From Candidatus Krumholzibacteriota bacterium (lineage in GTDB: Bacteria > Krumholzibacteriota > Krumholzibacteriia > LZORAL124-64-63), in contig JAKLEB010000001.1 in NCBI GenBank assembly GCA_022711765.1, positions 1,594,694 through 1,658,693 on the forward strand: 64,000 nt of DNA. Reading direction: 5' to 3'. Shown here in pieces: positions 1-8,868 of this stretch. The number at the start of each line of letters is the position of its first letter. Within the stretch, counting starts at the first letter, position 1. The notes under the pieces are model-generated. The model saw only the letters and a program-made list of their open reading frames with translations, searched no databases and was not told the origin of the DNA. A program made the position numbers and the translations under genes.

Positions 1-1911
1 GATCGAGAGCGGCGTCGTGAGGACCTCGGCGCCGTCCTTGCTGAGCCAGTAGCCGCCGCTCGCCGCGACGTCGCCCTGGCTGACGATCACCGGCTTGCCG
101 GCTTCGCGCAGGCGCTGCACGGCCGCCGCGACCATCTCGCACGGCAACGGGTCGCCGCCCGGCGAGTCGACGCGCAGAACGACGGCCTTGACTGCGGGGT
201 CGGTCACGAGCTCGTGCAGGTAGCGCGACGTCTCGCGGCCCTTGATCCCGGTGTCCATCGCGCACTCGCCCACCGCGAAGACCACCGCGATCCGGTCGGG
301 TCGACCCCACTGCTGTTCCGGCAGCTGGCCGGGGAAATAGCCCCGGTAGGGAGCCCGCAACGAGCCATGCCGCGTGTCGGTGATCCAGCGCTCGGCGTCC
401 TTGCGGCTGCCGAGCGCATCGACGAGCCCGCGAGCGAGCGCGCGGCTGGCCGACAGGCCGACCGTGTCGTCGACCAGGGAGTCGAACTCCGCCGGCGTGA
501 GCCCCCGCGCCTCGCAGATGCCCCGGCGGGCCTCGCCGTAGATGACCTCGACCAGGCGATCGCGCTGCTCGCGGTCGCCCTCGCTCATGTCCATGCGGGA
601 GCCGACTTCGGCCGCCGACTTGTACTTCAGGTAGCGCAGCTCCTGGTAGCCGAGGCCCAGTTTCTCGAGCATCGCGGCGAAGTAGGTGCGGCCGGCGGCG
701 ACGCCCTGCAGGACCAGATCGCCTTGCGGTTCCATGATCAGGTGATCGGCGACCGACGCGAGGTAGTAGCCGACGAGGTCGATCCGGCCGACGAGGGCCA
801 CGACCTCCTTGCCCTGGGCCTGGATCGCCTCGAGCCGCTGTCGCAGTTCCCAGATCAGGGACGGGTGGCCGCTCAGGTCGGTCAGGTTCAGCACGAGACC
901 GCGGCACTGGGGATCCCGCTCGGCGGCGTCGAGGTAGGCCATCAGGTCGAGCCAGGCGACGCGGCGCGAGTCGAAGTGGCGGTACTTCTGGTACGTGAGG
1001 TAGCGGTTCTCGAGGTTCACCGGCGCATAGAAGTCGGCGCCCCCGCGGGCGACCGCGGGCAGGCCTTCCAGGCGATGGCTCGCCGGATTGAACCGCACCA
1101 GGAACGAATTGCGATCGAGCTCATCGTCCGTCAGGCCGCCGAGCCAGTCGAGTCCGAGGGCGTCCCCCGTCACGCCCACGCGGGCGATCCAGCGCAGGTC
1201 GTCCGTGGCGGGCAGATCGCGCGCCGTCAACCCGAGGGTCAGGCCGCGGAGCGGACGGACGGTCACGCCCGCGCCCCAGAGCCCGTCGTCCCACCGGTCC
1301 TTCTCGTTCAAGGTGAGGTCGCCGTACACGGTGAGGCGGTCGTCGCCCAGGGGACGCACGCCGACGTCGAACACGCCCTGCCGGCTGCTCGAGCCCGTCG
1401 CGAAGGTCCCCGCCGCGCCTGCGGACAGCAACGGTCCAGGGCGCCAGAGCCAGCCGGCCACCAGGGCTTCGGCCCACCCCAACTCGCCGGCGTCGCCACC
1501 CGCCCAGCGATACGCCAGACCGAGTCGATTGCTGCGACTGCCGCCCGACAGGCCGAGTTGCCAGTCCGTCACGCGGAAGGTCCGCCCGCCCACCTCGAAG
1601 ACCTGGCTGTTGACCCCGAAGCCGAGCAGGCCGCTCGCGGCCATGCCCCAGTTGTCGAGCGCGTCGTGGCGCACCGAGCGGTCGTTCCACCAGAACGCCG
1701 CCTCCTGGACCGCACCCTCGAGGGAGGACCACGCCGCCGGATTGATGAATCCGCCGACCGCGCCCGCCGCCGTGCCGGGGGTCCCCGGCAGCCACTCGGT
1801 CTGCGATGGGTAGTCGAGGAAGTGGACCGGCGACACCACGGACGCATCCTGCGCGGCGACCGCCGCCGGGAGTGTCAGCGCGAGCACGAGCCCGATCAGG
1901 GATCGATTCAT
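1..1911 (-). CDS. sppA: SppA-family signal peptide peptidase with barrel-like N-terminal half (3' end cut by window)
   Basis: 637 residues are visible and the frame is still open at position 1. SppA is a Ser/Lys peptidase that degrades leftover signal peptides in the envelope. Both catalytic residues can be placed by family motifs: the general-base lysine at K431 in L-K-Y-K-S-A-A-E, and the nucleophile S618 in D-V-A-A-S-G-G-Y-W. A signal peptide (M-N-R-S-L-I-G-L-V-L-A-L-T-L) starts the protein. Residues about 25-290 are not SppA. They are Gly- and aromatic-rich with alternating polarity and an N-P-A-A-W motif like PorV/UPF0164 barrels, so this is probably an outer-membrane barrel or lectin-like domain fused to the peptidase. 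The start at 1911 has AAGGATGG upstream. Family membership is secure; the barrel reading is inference. Confidence 0.85.
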   Translation of the reverse strand, partial: MNRSLIGLVLALTLPAAVAAQDASVVSPVHFLDYPSQTEWLPGTPGTAAGAVGGFINPAAWSSLEGAVQEAAFWWNDRSVRHDALDNWGMAASGLLGFGVNSQVFEVGGRTFRVTDWQLGLSGGSRSNRLGLAYRWAGGDAGELGWAEALVAGWLWRPGPLLSAGAAGTFATGSSSRQGVFDVGVRPLGDDRLTVYGDLTLNEKDRWDDGLWGAGVTVRPLRGLTLGLTARDLPATDDLRWIARVGVTGDALGLDWLGGLTDDELDRNSFLVRFNPASHRLEGLPAVARGGADFYAPVNLENRYLTYQKYRHFDSRRVAWLDLMAYLDAAERDPQCRGLVLNLTDLSGHPSLIWELRQRLEAIQAQGKEVVALVGRIDLVGYYLASVADHLIMEPQGDLVLQGVAAGRTYFAAMLEKLGLGYQELRYLKYKSAAEVGSRMDMSEGDREQRDRLVEVIYGEARRGICEARGLTPAEFDSLVDDTVGLSASRALARGLVDALGSRKDAERWITDTRHGSLRAPYRGYFPGQLPEQQWGRPDRIAVVFAVGECAMDTGIKGRETSRYLHELVTDPAVKAVVLRVDSPGGDPLPCEMVAAAVQRLREAGKPVIVSQGDVAASGGYWLSKDGAEVLTTPLSI

Positions 1912-2252
1912 CGAAGACCATCCTTGCAGAGACGTCGGGCCGGGAAACGGCGACAAAGACCGGCGCACCGTAGCACCGCTCGCGGCCCTGGATCAACCGC
2001 TCAGGCACCGGTTGCTCCCTGAGCGGACCGGGCGCGCTGGCCGGGTCGGCTCCTGGATCCGGACCGGGCAAAACGCACCGGCGGCGGCGGGCTCGTCGCT
2101 CCAGCGAACACTGGCCATGAGCGCCGAACCGGTCAGAGGCCGCGGGCAAGGTACGATGATCCACCACGGGACGGTCGCGGATTGTCCAAGGCCGCCGGAA
2201 GATATGGCCTGAATCCTGCTAGCTCTTCGTTGCTCAAACCGGAGGGCACGCC
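1912..2252. other. divergent intergenic region, 341 bp
   Basis: This separates the leftward SppA gene from the rightward PilY1-like gene. It holds the leftward promoter above. A rightward promoter must lie here, but only a lone TACGAT (2152-2157) without a good -35 box was found. No convincing coding sequence was seen. Confidence 0.5.
1967..1996 (-). promoter_or_regulatory. putative sigma-70-like promoter for the SppA gene
   Basis: Read on the minus strand: -35 TTGATC (1996-1991), an 18-nt spacer and -10 TACGGT (1972-1967). Transcription would start near 1960, leaving about 50 nt of leader. The -10 is a modest match. Confidence 0.35.
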
Positions 2253-4967
2253 ATGCTGCTGAAAAAGATTATTAATATCTTCTGTGCGGCCGCGCTCCTG
2301 GCGGCGTCCGTGGCGCTCGGGCAGGAGATCTGCCAGGTGCCGCGTTTCGTGGTCCAGGGCACCGGCGAGGGAAACGTCATGATCCTCGCCGACAACTCGG
2401 GCAGCATGAACCAGGTCATCTGGCACACCGACTACGATCAGGCGATCGCCTATCCCGGCCGTTTCACCCGGACGAACGATTATTATGTCAGCCGCGACGG
2501 GGACTATTCGCCCCGGAGCTTCAACCGCTTCTGGGAGTCCACGCCAGTCTGCCGTCTCGTCAATTCCGACAACGGCGAGGATGGCCGGTACGTGGGCAAC
2601 TACCTCAACTGGCTCTTCTACAACGCGACCGACACGCAACGCGCCGAGGCGCCCCGGACGACCCGGATCCAGGTCCTGAAGGAAGTGCTCGTCGACGTGC
2701 TGGACATCTCGTCGCGCCTGCACTTCGGCATCACGGTCTTCCAGAACGACAACGGCGGCAGCATCGAGTCCAAGTGCGGCGGTAACATCAACTCCATCGC
2801 CGCGATCATCAACGGCATCACCGCGAACGCCTGGACGCCCACCGGCGAGGCCATGGCCGAAATCTGCGAATATTTCCAGGGCAGCTTGCCCAGCTCCCCC
2901 ATCCAGTCGCCGTGCATCCACAACTTCCTGATCGTGATGACCGACGGCTACCCGACCATGGACGAGGATTTCCCCGCGGCACTCTGGGATGCCGACGGCG
3001 ACGGCAACGACCCGGGCAACTGCGCCAGCATCGGCGCGCCCTATCCCGAGTCCAATCACTGCACCGATCACATGGACGATGCGGCCTACTACATGGCCCA
3101 CACCGACCTCCGCCCGGACATGCCGGACGACCAGTTCGTTTACACGTACGTGATCGGCTACGACATCGACGCGCCGCTGCTGCAGGAGACCGCGGACAAC
3201 GGCGGCGGCGTATACTACAACGCCAATAACGCCAGCGAGCTGCGCTACAGCCTCGAGTGGGCGCTACAGGACATCATCCGGCGGATCTCCGCCGGTTCGG
3301 CCGTGGCCGTGGTCTCGACCGAGCGCGGCTACGACGACCGACTGTTCCGCGGCAAGTTCATGCCGGTCGACTGGGCGGGCTACCTCGAGTGCTACTCCCT
3401 GCCCTACGAGGACGGCGAAGCGCCGATCTGGGAAGCGGGCGCGATCCTCGCCGATCGCGACCCGGCCTCGCGGACGATCTTCACCGCGCTCGGAACCGAC
3501 GTGCACGACTTCACGACAGCCAACGCCACCGACCTGACGGTCGCGATGGGCGTGGCCGACCTCAGCGAGGCGCAGAACCTCATCGACTGGGGCCGCGGCG
3601 TGGAGGTCGCCGGTTACCGTAGCCGCCACGACTGGCGCCTGGGCGACATCGTCCATTCCACGCCGGTCGTGGTCGGCGTTCCCAACGAATTCTACGCGAC
3701 GCCGGAGTACCAGACATTCGCCGACGCCCACGCCGATCGCGAGAAGACCGTCTACGTGGGCGCAAACGACGGCATGCTCCACGCGTTTGCGGCCGCCGAC
3801 GGCGAGGAGATGTGGGCCTTCGTGCCGGAACTCGCGCTGCCGTACTTCGCCGTCATGGCCGACTCGTTCTACTGCCACCACTACACCGTCGACCAGACCA
3901 TGACCGTCCGCGACTTGCAGCTCAACGGCACCTGGCGGACCGTCCTGGTCGGCGGCAGCCGCGAAGGCGGCCCCGGACTCTTCGCCCTCGACATCACCGA
4001 GCCGCGGAGTCCCGAGGTCCTCTGGCAGACGGAAGCCCCCAACGGCGCGTCGTTCCCGTCCCAGGCCACGCTGGTCAAGACCGGCGGCGCCGCGGTGGCG
4101 GTCGTCGGTTCGGGCCTCGCCGTCGATCCCGGCCAGGCCTGGCTCTACGCCTTCGACGTCGAGTCCGGCGACCTGCTCGGTTCGATCCAGCTGAGCTCCA
4201 TCAACAACGGGCGCAACAAGGCGACCCAGCCGGCGGCCTTCGACCGCGACGTCGACGGTACGTCGGAAGCCCTCTACGTGGGCGACATGCTCGGCAATCT
4301 GTGGCGGATCGAGCTGAACGACAGCGAGTACCCCGCCAGCTGGGACGTCACGAAGATCTTCACGAACAGCAACGCCCCCATCACCGCCACGCCGGCCCTC
4401 ACGTTCGATGAGGCCGGCAACGTGATGGTCTTCGTCGGCACGGGCTCCTACCTCGATGACGACGACATGGATTCGACCGACCTCAACTACTTCTACGGCG
4501 TTATCGACCGCGGCGACGGCAGCTGCGCCACCCTCGCCTCGCTGGTCGACCAGACCAACAACATCCAGGATATCGGCGCCGCCGACGGCTGGTACGTCCG
4601 GCTGGTCATGGACGACGGCGAACGGATCACCAACCCCGCGCTGGTCGCGGCGGGCAACGTGCTGGTGACCTCGTTCGCGCCGTCCCACGATGCCTGCATC
4701 GCCGGCGGCCAGTCGTGGCTGTACCGCTTCTACTACGAGAACGGCGGCGGGCCCGACGAAGGCGAGAACGGCGAGGAGTATCCGCGCGTCGAATCGCTGG
4801 GCGACGGCATCGCTTCGCACCCCGTGCTGGACCTGGCGTCCGGCAACGTGGTGATCCAGGGCTCCGACGCCGTGCTGCACGTGGAAGAGGTCGGCGCGAC
4901 CTTCTTCCATCTCCTCGTCCGTTCGTGGCAGGAATCGTTCGACTTCGTCACGATGCCCAGCCCTTGA
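2253..4967 (+). CDS. PilY1-like secreted protein (vWA domain plus beta-propeller)
   Basis: 904 residues with a signal peptide (about 1-23, cut after A-L-G-Q). A von Willebrand A-like domain follows, with the MIDAS-type motif D47-N-S-G-S-M. A second part from about residue 440 resembles the PilY1 propeller: D-I-V-H-S-T-P-V, Y501-V-G-A-N-D-G-M-L-H-A-F, and a calcium-loop-like D664-R-D-V-D-G followed by L-Y-V-G-D-M-L-G-N-L-W-R. PilY1 proteins sit at the tip of type IV pili and act in adhesion, pilus biogenesis and surface sensing. No pilin, PilQ or pilus ATPase gene lies in this window, so a pilus role is inferred from family alone. GGAGG lies upstream of the ATG. The next gene follows after 14 nt, so the two are probably co-transcribed. 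Confidence 0.85.
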   Translation: MLLKKIINIFCAAALLAASVALGQEICQVPRFVVQGTGEGNVMILADNSGSMNQVIWHTDYDQAIAYPGRFTRTNDYYVSRDGDYSPRSFNRFWESTPVCRLVNSDNGEDGRYVGNYLNWLFYNATDTQRAEAPRTTRIQVLKEVLVDVLDISSRLHFGITVFQNDNGGSIESKCGGNINSIAAIINGITANAWTPTGEAMAEICEYFQGSLPSSPIQSPCIHNFLIVMTDGYPTMDEDFPAALWDADGDGNDPGNCASIGAPYPESNHCTDHMDDAAYYMAHTDLRPDMPDDQFVYTYVIGYDIDAPLLQETADNGGGVYYNANNASELRYSLEWALQDIIRRISAGSAVAVVSTERGYDDRLFRGKFMPVDWAGYLECYSLPYEDGEAPIWEAGAILADRDPASRTIFTALGTDVHDFTTANATDLTVAMGVADLSEAQNLIDWGRGVEVAGYRSRHDWRLGDIVHSTPVVVGVPNEFYATPEYQTFADAHADREKTVYVGANDGMLHAFAAADGEEMWAFVPELALPYFAVMADSFYCHHYTVDQTMTVRDLQLNGTWRTVLVGGSREGGPGLFALDITEPRSPEVLWQTEAPNGASFPSQATLVKTGGAAVAVVGSGLAVDPGQAWLYAFDVESGDLLGSIQLSSINNGRNKATQPAAFDRDVDGTSEALYVGDMLGNLWRIELNDSEYPASWDVTKIFTNSNAPITATPALTFDEAGNVMVFVGTGSYLDDDDMDSTDLNYFYGVIDRGDGSCATLASLVDQTNNIQDIGAADGWYVRLVMDDGERITNPALVAAGNVLVTSFAPSHDACIAGGQSWLYRFYYENGGGPDEGENGEEYPRVESLGDGIASHPVLDLASGNVVIQGSDAVLHVEEVGATFFHLLVRSWQESFDFVTMPSP

Positions 4968-4981
4968 TCCGGAGGTTCGAC

Positions 4982-5434
4982 ATGTCCCGAAGGCGTCTCA
5001 GTCCGCGAACGATCGTCCGGACGATCATCCTGGTCGCCCTGACGGCGCCCGTGCTGGTCGAAGCCGGGATGCTGGACAGCTGGCTGAAGAAGGGCGAGGC
5101 GAAGCCGATCCAGGCGGTCCGCTACGAGTTGGACCCGCCGCTGGTGTTCGATGCCGGCTCGCTGGCGCTCGACCCGAGCGGCAGGTGGCTGGTCGGCGCC
5201 TCCCGATTGACCCTGACCGACAGATCCGTGATCTCGCGGGACGGCCGGCGGCTCGACCGGCGGGATCTGCGGTTGGGCGAGGACGCCCGCATCATGGGCC
5301 ATCGCCTGGCCGACGGAACCGTGGCCGTCAAGCGGCTGTCGCTGTTCACCCTTCGTCCGGCGCCGGCCCAGTTCGGCGTCGACGCCATGGACGCCGCCGT
5401 CGTGGGCGAACTGTCCCCCGACGCACCGAACTGA
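4982..5434 (+). CDS. small secreted hypothetical protein downstream of the PilY1-like gene
   Basis: 150 residues; I do not recognise the family. A basic N-terminus (M-S-R-R-R-L-S-P-R-T) and a hydrophobic stretch ending at V-E-A-G indicate a signal peptide of about 28 residues. The mature part is rich in charged residues and short beta-strand-like stretches (F-D-A-G-S-L-A-L-D, R-W-L-V-G-A-S-R-L-T-L). The ATG is preceded by GGAGG seven bases upstream and lies 14 nt after the PilY1-like stop, so it is probably a partner or chaperone expressed from the same message. A hairpin that may end the transcript follows at 5461. Confidence 0.7.
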   Translation: MSRRRLSPRTIVRTIILVALTAPVLVEAGMLDSWLKKGEAKPIQAVRYELDPPLVFDAGSLALDPSGRWLVGASRLTLTDRSVISRDGRRLDRRDLRLGEDARIMGHRLADGTVAVKRLSLFTLRPAPAQFGVDAMDAAVVGELSPDAPN

Positions 5435-5460
5435 TCGTCCGCTCAGCCAGCGTTCGACTC

Positions 5461-5489
5461 GCGACCCCGGCTCGCCGAGCCGGGGTCGC
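5461..5489 (+). terminator. perfect GC-rich inverted repeat after the PilY1-like operon
   Basis: Fourteen-base arms (GCGACCCCGGCTCG and its complement) flank one central base, so a stem of at least 11 pairs can form 26 bp after the stop. There is no T-run, so it may be a Rho-aided terminator or an mRNA-stabilising hairpin. Confidence 0.5.
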
Positions 5490-5849
5490 GTTCCATCTGC
5501 CGCGGATCCCGCCTCCGCCGGGACCGCAACGACACCTCGCCGCCGCCGGCAGACGATCGTAATCGCATCATTCACCGGGTCCACGGTGCGATAGCCGGCC
5601 GAGGTCGATTGCATTCTGCGACAGATTCTACGACTCGCCGGCCAGCCGCCCTGTCAGGCGACCCCCATCGGAGGATCTCGCGGAGCCTCCCGCCACGATC
5701 GGTAGCTCCGAGTGCGGCCCGGACGCCCCTGGCACGCGCCTTGAGACGCGTACGCGACGGAGACCCCGATCGCAGCGGCCGCTCGCGGCGCGGTCGGGAC
5801 CGCCGGGATCAACCGGGCCACCGTGCCGGTCCAACGATTGGAGATGCTC
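5490..5849. other. intergenic region before the eight-gene operon
   Basis: 360 bp with no convincing gene. It should hold the promoter of the operon that begins at 5850. The best element seen is TTGCAT (5609-5614), with only a poor -10 candidate 14 nt further on, so the promoter is not located. Confidence 0.4.
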
Positions 5850-8800
5850 GTGTCGTCGCCTCGTCGCATCATCATCATCGCGCTGACCGTCGCGCTCGCG
5901 AGCGCGGCAGTGAGCCCGGCCGCGCTGGCGGGACCGTTCACGCGCCTGCAGGTCCTGCTGCCGGGCGAGAATCCCGCGCCCGGCACCGTCACCGGCAAGA
6001 CCGGCACCCCCGAAGCCCAGGCAGTCGGCACGCCGTTCTCCGTTCGAGTTCGCGCGTGCGACGACACCTGGGCGACCGTCACCACCATCACCGACCTGGT
6101 CGAGCTCGGGTCGTCGGACGCGAGCGCCGAGTTGCCGGCGGCAGCCGCCCTGGTGGCGGGGCAGCTCGAGTTCAGCGCGACGTTCGGCGCGGCCGGTGAC
6201 TTCACCGTCTCCGCGTCCGACCTGAGCGATCTCACGATCCCTCTCGCATCCTCGGCCACCGTCGAGTCGATGCTGTTGCAGGGATTCGTCTTCTCCACGA
6301 TCAACCAGAAGAACCAGTACGCCGGCGTTCCCATGCAGATCCGGGTATCGGCCGTCTCCTCCAGCGGCGACGTGGTGACCGGCTACGACGGACCCGTCCA
6401 GTTGCAGGAGCTGACGAGCTACGGCGTCGGGCGGATCGAGCCGGCCCAGGTGAACCTGCAGGGCGGCACCTGGCTCGGCAACGTCACCTGCTTCCGCGCG
6501 GACGAGACGAGCATCAACCGCGGCGCGGTCAACATCTACGCCTACCTGGCCGATCAGCCGGCCCGGAACGGCACGAGCGACCCCTTCACGGTGCATCCGG
6601 GACCGCTCGCGCGCCTGCAGCTCGTCGTGCCCGGCGAATCGCCGATGCCCGGCAGCCTCGGCGGGCTCGCCGGCCATCCGGCCACCCAGAGTGCGAACCA
6701 GGACTTCCTCGTCGACGTGTTCGCCACCGATGCCTACTGGAACCCGCTGCCGAGCGACCACACCGTGCGCATCACCTCCAGCGACCCCGCCGCGTCGACG
6801 CCGATCTCCGGCGCCCTGACCAACGGCCATCGGCAATTCACGATCGCCCTCGGCACAGCCGGCGAGCAGACGCTGACCGTCAGCGATCTCACCGCCGGCG
6901 GGATCCAGGGCATGACCACGGCGCCGATCCCGGTGATGCCCAACGCGGTCCACCACTTCCTGGTCGGCGCCCTGCCGGACATCGTCGTCGCCGGCGAACC
7001 GGTGACCGTCACGATCCACGCCGTCGACAGCGCCGACAACCCGCTCACCGACTACGCGGGCGACGCCCACCTGGCCGCCAACACGGGCGCCGGCACCATC
7101 GCGCCCGAAGCGATCACCTTCGCCGGCGGCGTCTGGTCCGGGGCCATGGTGTTTCGGGGCGCCGGCGGCGCGGTCTCGTTCACCTGCTCCGACTACGCAT
7201 CGCCGCCGCATATCGGCACCAGCGCGAACTTCGTCGTCGCGCCCGGCGCCTACGTCGGCCTGCAGGTGCTCGCGCCTGGCGAGCAACCACAGAGCGGATC
7301 CGCCGAGGGATACGACGGCGTCGCCGAGGCCCACGCCGCGGGCGCCTCGTTCAACCTGCGCCTCCGCGCGGTGGACCAGTACTTCAACCGCGTGCCCGAG
7401 ATCGCCAGCGCGCTGCAGCTGACGGCGACCGATCCGTTCCTCGCCGCGCCGGTCGAGATCCTGCTGGTCAACGGCGAGGTCACCGTGCCCGCAACCCTCT
7501 TCCGGGCCGGCTGGCAGACGTTCACCGTCGCCGACCTCGACAGCGCCGGGATCGCGAACGGCGAGTCCCGCCCGATCGAGGTCCTGCCTGGCGCCTTCGA
7601 GCGGCTCCTGCTGCTCGCGCCCGGCGAGGAGGTGGCGCCCGGCGCCGAGAACGGTCGCAGCGGGTCGGCCACGGACCAGTCCATCAACTTCGCCTTCACC
7701 GTCACCGTCCTCGCGACCGACCCGTGGTGGAATCCCGTGGGTGGCGTCGCGGACCTCGTCGAGCTGACGTCGACCGACCCGATGGCCCAGTTGCCGCCGC
7801 CGACCGGCCTGGTCGACGGTCAGGTCGGCCTCAACGTGCGCCTCTCCACGGGCGGCTTCCAGCAACTCACCGCGACCGACCTGACTCAACCGACCGTGGC
7901 GTCGAGCACGACCCAGGTGCGGGCGATCTCGAGCGGTCTGCACCTGGAGGCCACGGTCACCCCGACGACGGTGCAGGCCGGCGAGCCGTTCACACTGACG
8001 GTGATGGTCACGAACGACGCCGGCAGTCTGATCCAGGAGATCAACTCCGAGGTGGACGTCGAGGTGCAGAACGCATCGACGCAGGAACCCGGCTTCGGCG
8101 TCCTGTCGACCGCGCACTTCCAGCTGCTGCAGGGCCAGCGGACGCTGCAGGAGACCTACACCGGCGCCGAGACGATCGTGCTGATCGTGCACGACGAGGC
8201 GGGCAACACGCCGGCCGTCACCGAGCCGCTCACGATCCTGCCCGGGCCGCCGGTCGAGTTCACCCTGACCTGCGAGCCGGCGTGGGTGCGCGCCAACCGC
8301 CGCGCGAGCGTCACCGCGAGGCTGGCCGACGCCTTCGCCAACGGCGTGCCGCAGAGCCCGGTGACGTTCGCGGTCGCGGCCGGCGGCGGATTGCTGACGC
8401 CCGTCGACGAATCCACCGGCGCGAACGGCGCCGCGATGGCCGATTTCCTCAGCCCGCGGGCGGCCGGGGTCACGACCGTGGTCGCCTCCTGCGCCGGGTT
8501 CACCGCCGAGGTGAACATCGAGACCGCCCTGGTCGACAAGGATGCCGCCGCGGGCTCGCTCTTCAACTACCCGAACCCGTTCTACCCCGGCGAGGCGCCC
8601 ACGACCATCGCGTACGTGCTCGCCGACGACGCGCGGGTCCGCTTGCGGATCTACACGCTGAGCGGCGGGCTCGTGCTCGACCGGGAATACGCTCCCGGCG
8701 CGGCCGGCGGCACCGCCGGACTGAACGAGGTCACCTGGGACGGCCGCAACGGGGACGGCAAGTCCGTCGCCAGCGGCGGCTACGTCCTGTACGTCCAGGC

Positions 8801-8858
8801 CGACGGCGACGGAACCACCATGCACGTCATGCGCCGCAAGATCGGCGTTGTCTGGTAG
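5850..8858 (+). CDS. giant exported protein with Ig-like repeats and C-terminal FlgD-like sorting domain
   Basis: 1002 residues from a GTG start chosen because GGAG (5840-5843) sits six bases before it; in-frame starts at 5823 and 5844 are badly spaced. A signal peptide (S-P-R-R-I-I-I-I-A-L-T-V-A-L-A) is followed by repeated blocks. Four begin with G-[PA]-[FLY]-x-x-L-x-[VL]-L-x-P-G-E and carry a later F-x-[VL]-x-[VL]-x-A-x-D segment, near residues 30, 255, 465 and 585. Each pairs with an Ig- or filamin-like beta domain, as in adhesins. The C-terminal 95 residues start with N-Y-P-N-P-F-Y-P-G-E and contain V-T-W-D-G-R-N-G-D-G, a FlgD-like Ig fold used as an export or anchoring tag. The SD of the next gene overlaps its stop. 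A surface adhesin or scaffold is likely but unproven. Confidence 0.8.
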   Translation: MSSPRRIIIIALTVALASAAVSPAALAGPFTRLQVLLPGENPAPGTVTGKTGTPEAQAVGTPFSVRVRACDDTWATVTTITDLVELGSSDASAELPAAAALVAGQLEFSATFGAAGDFTVSASDLSDLTIPLASSATVESMLLQGFVFSTINQKNQYAGVPMQIRVSAVSSSGDVVTGYDGPVQLQELTSYGVGRIEPAQVNLQGGTWLGNVTCFRADETSINRGAVNIYAYLADQPARNGTSDPFTVHPGPLARLQLVVPGESPMPGSLGGLAGHPATQSANQDFLVDVFATDAYWNPLPSDHTVRITSSDPAASTPISGALTNGHRQFTIALGTAGEQTLTVSDLTAGGIQGMTTAPIPVMPNAVHHFLVGALPDIVVAGEPVTVTIHAVDSADNPLTDYAGDAHLAANTGAGTIAPEAITFAGGVWSGAMVFRGAGGAVSFTCSDYASPPHIGTSANFVVAPGAYVGLQVLAPGEQPQSGSAEGYDGVAEAHAAGASFNLRLRAVDQYFNRVPEIASALQLTATDPFLAAPVEILLVNGEVTVPATLFRAGWQTFTVADLDSAGIANGESRPIEVLPGAFERLLLLAPGEEVAPGAENGRSGSATDQSINFAFTVTVLATDPWWNPVGGVADLVELTSTDPMAQLPPPTGLVDGQVGLNVRLSTGGFQQLTATDLTQPTVASSTTQVRAISSGLHLEATVTPTTVQAGEPFTLTVMVTNDAGSLIQEINSEVDVEVQNASTQEPGFGVLSTAHFQLLQGQRTLQETYTGAETIVLIVHDEAGNTPAVTEPLTILPGPPVEFTLTCEPAWVRANRRASVTARLADAFANGVPQSPVTFAVAAGGGLLTPVDESTGANGAAMADFLSPRAAGVTTVVASCAGFTAEVNIETALVDKDAAAGSLFNYPNPFYPGEAPTTIAYVLADDARVRLRIYTLSGGLVLDREYAPGAAGGTAGLNEVTWDGRNGDGKSVASGGYVLYVQADGDGTTMHVMRRKIGVVW

Positions 8859-8868
8859 GAGGCTGGTC

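Noticed and set aside
2012..2212. 66-codon frame before the PilY1-like gene
   Set aside because: No SD, no known motif, and it overlaps the leader region of the next gene.
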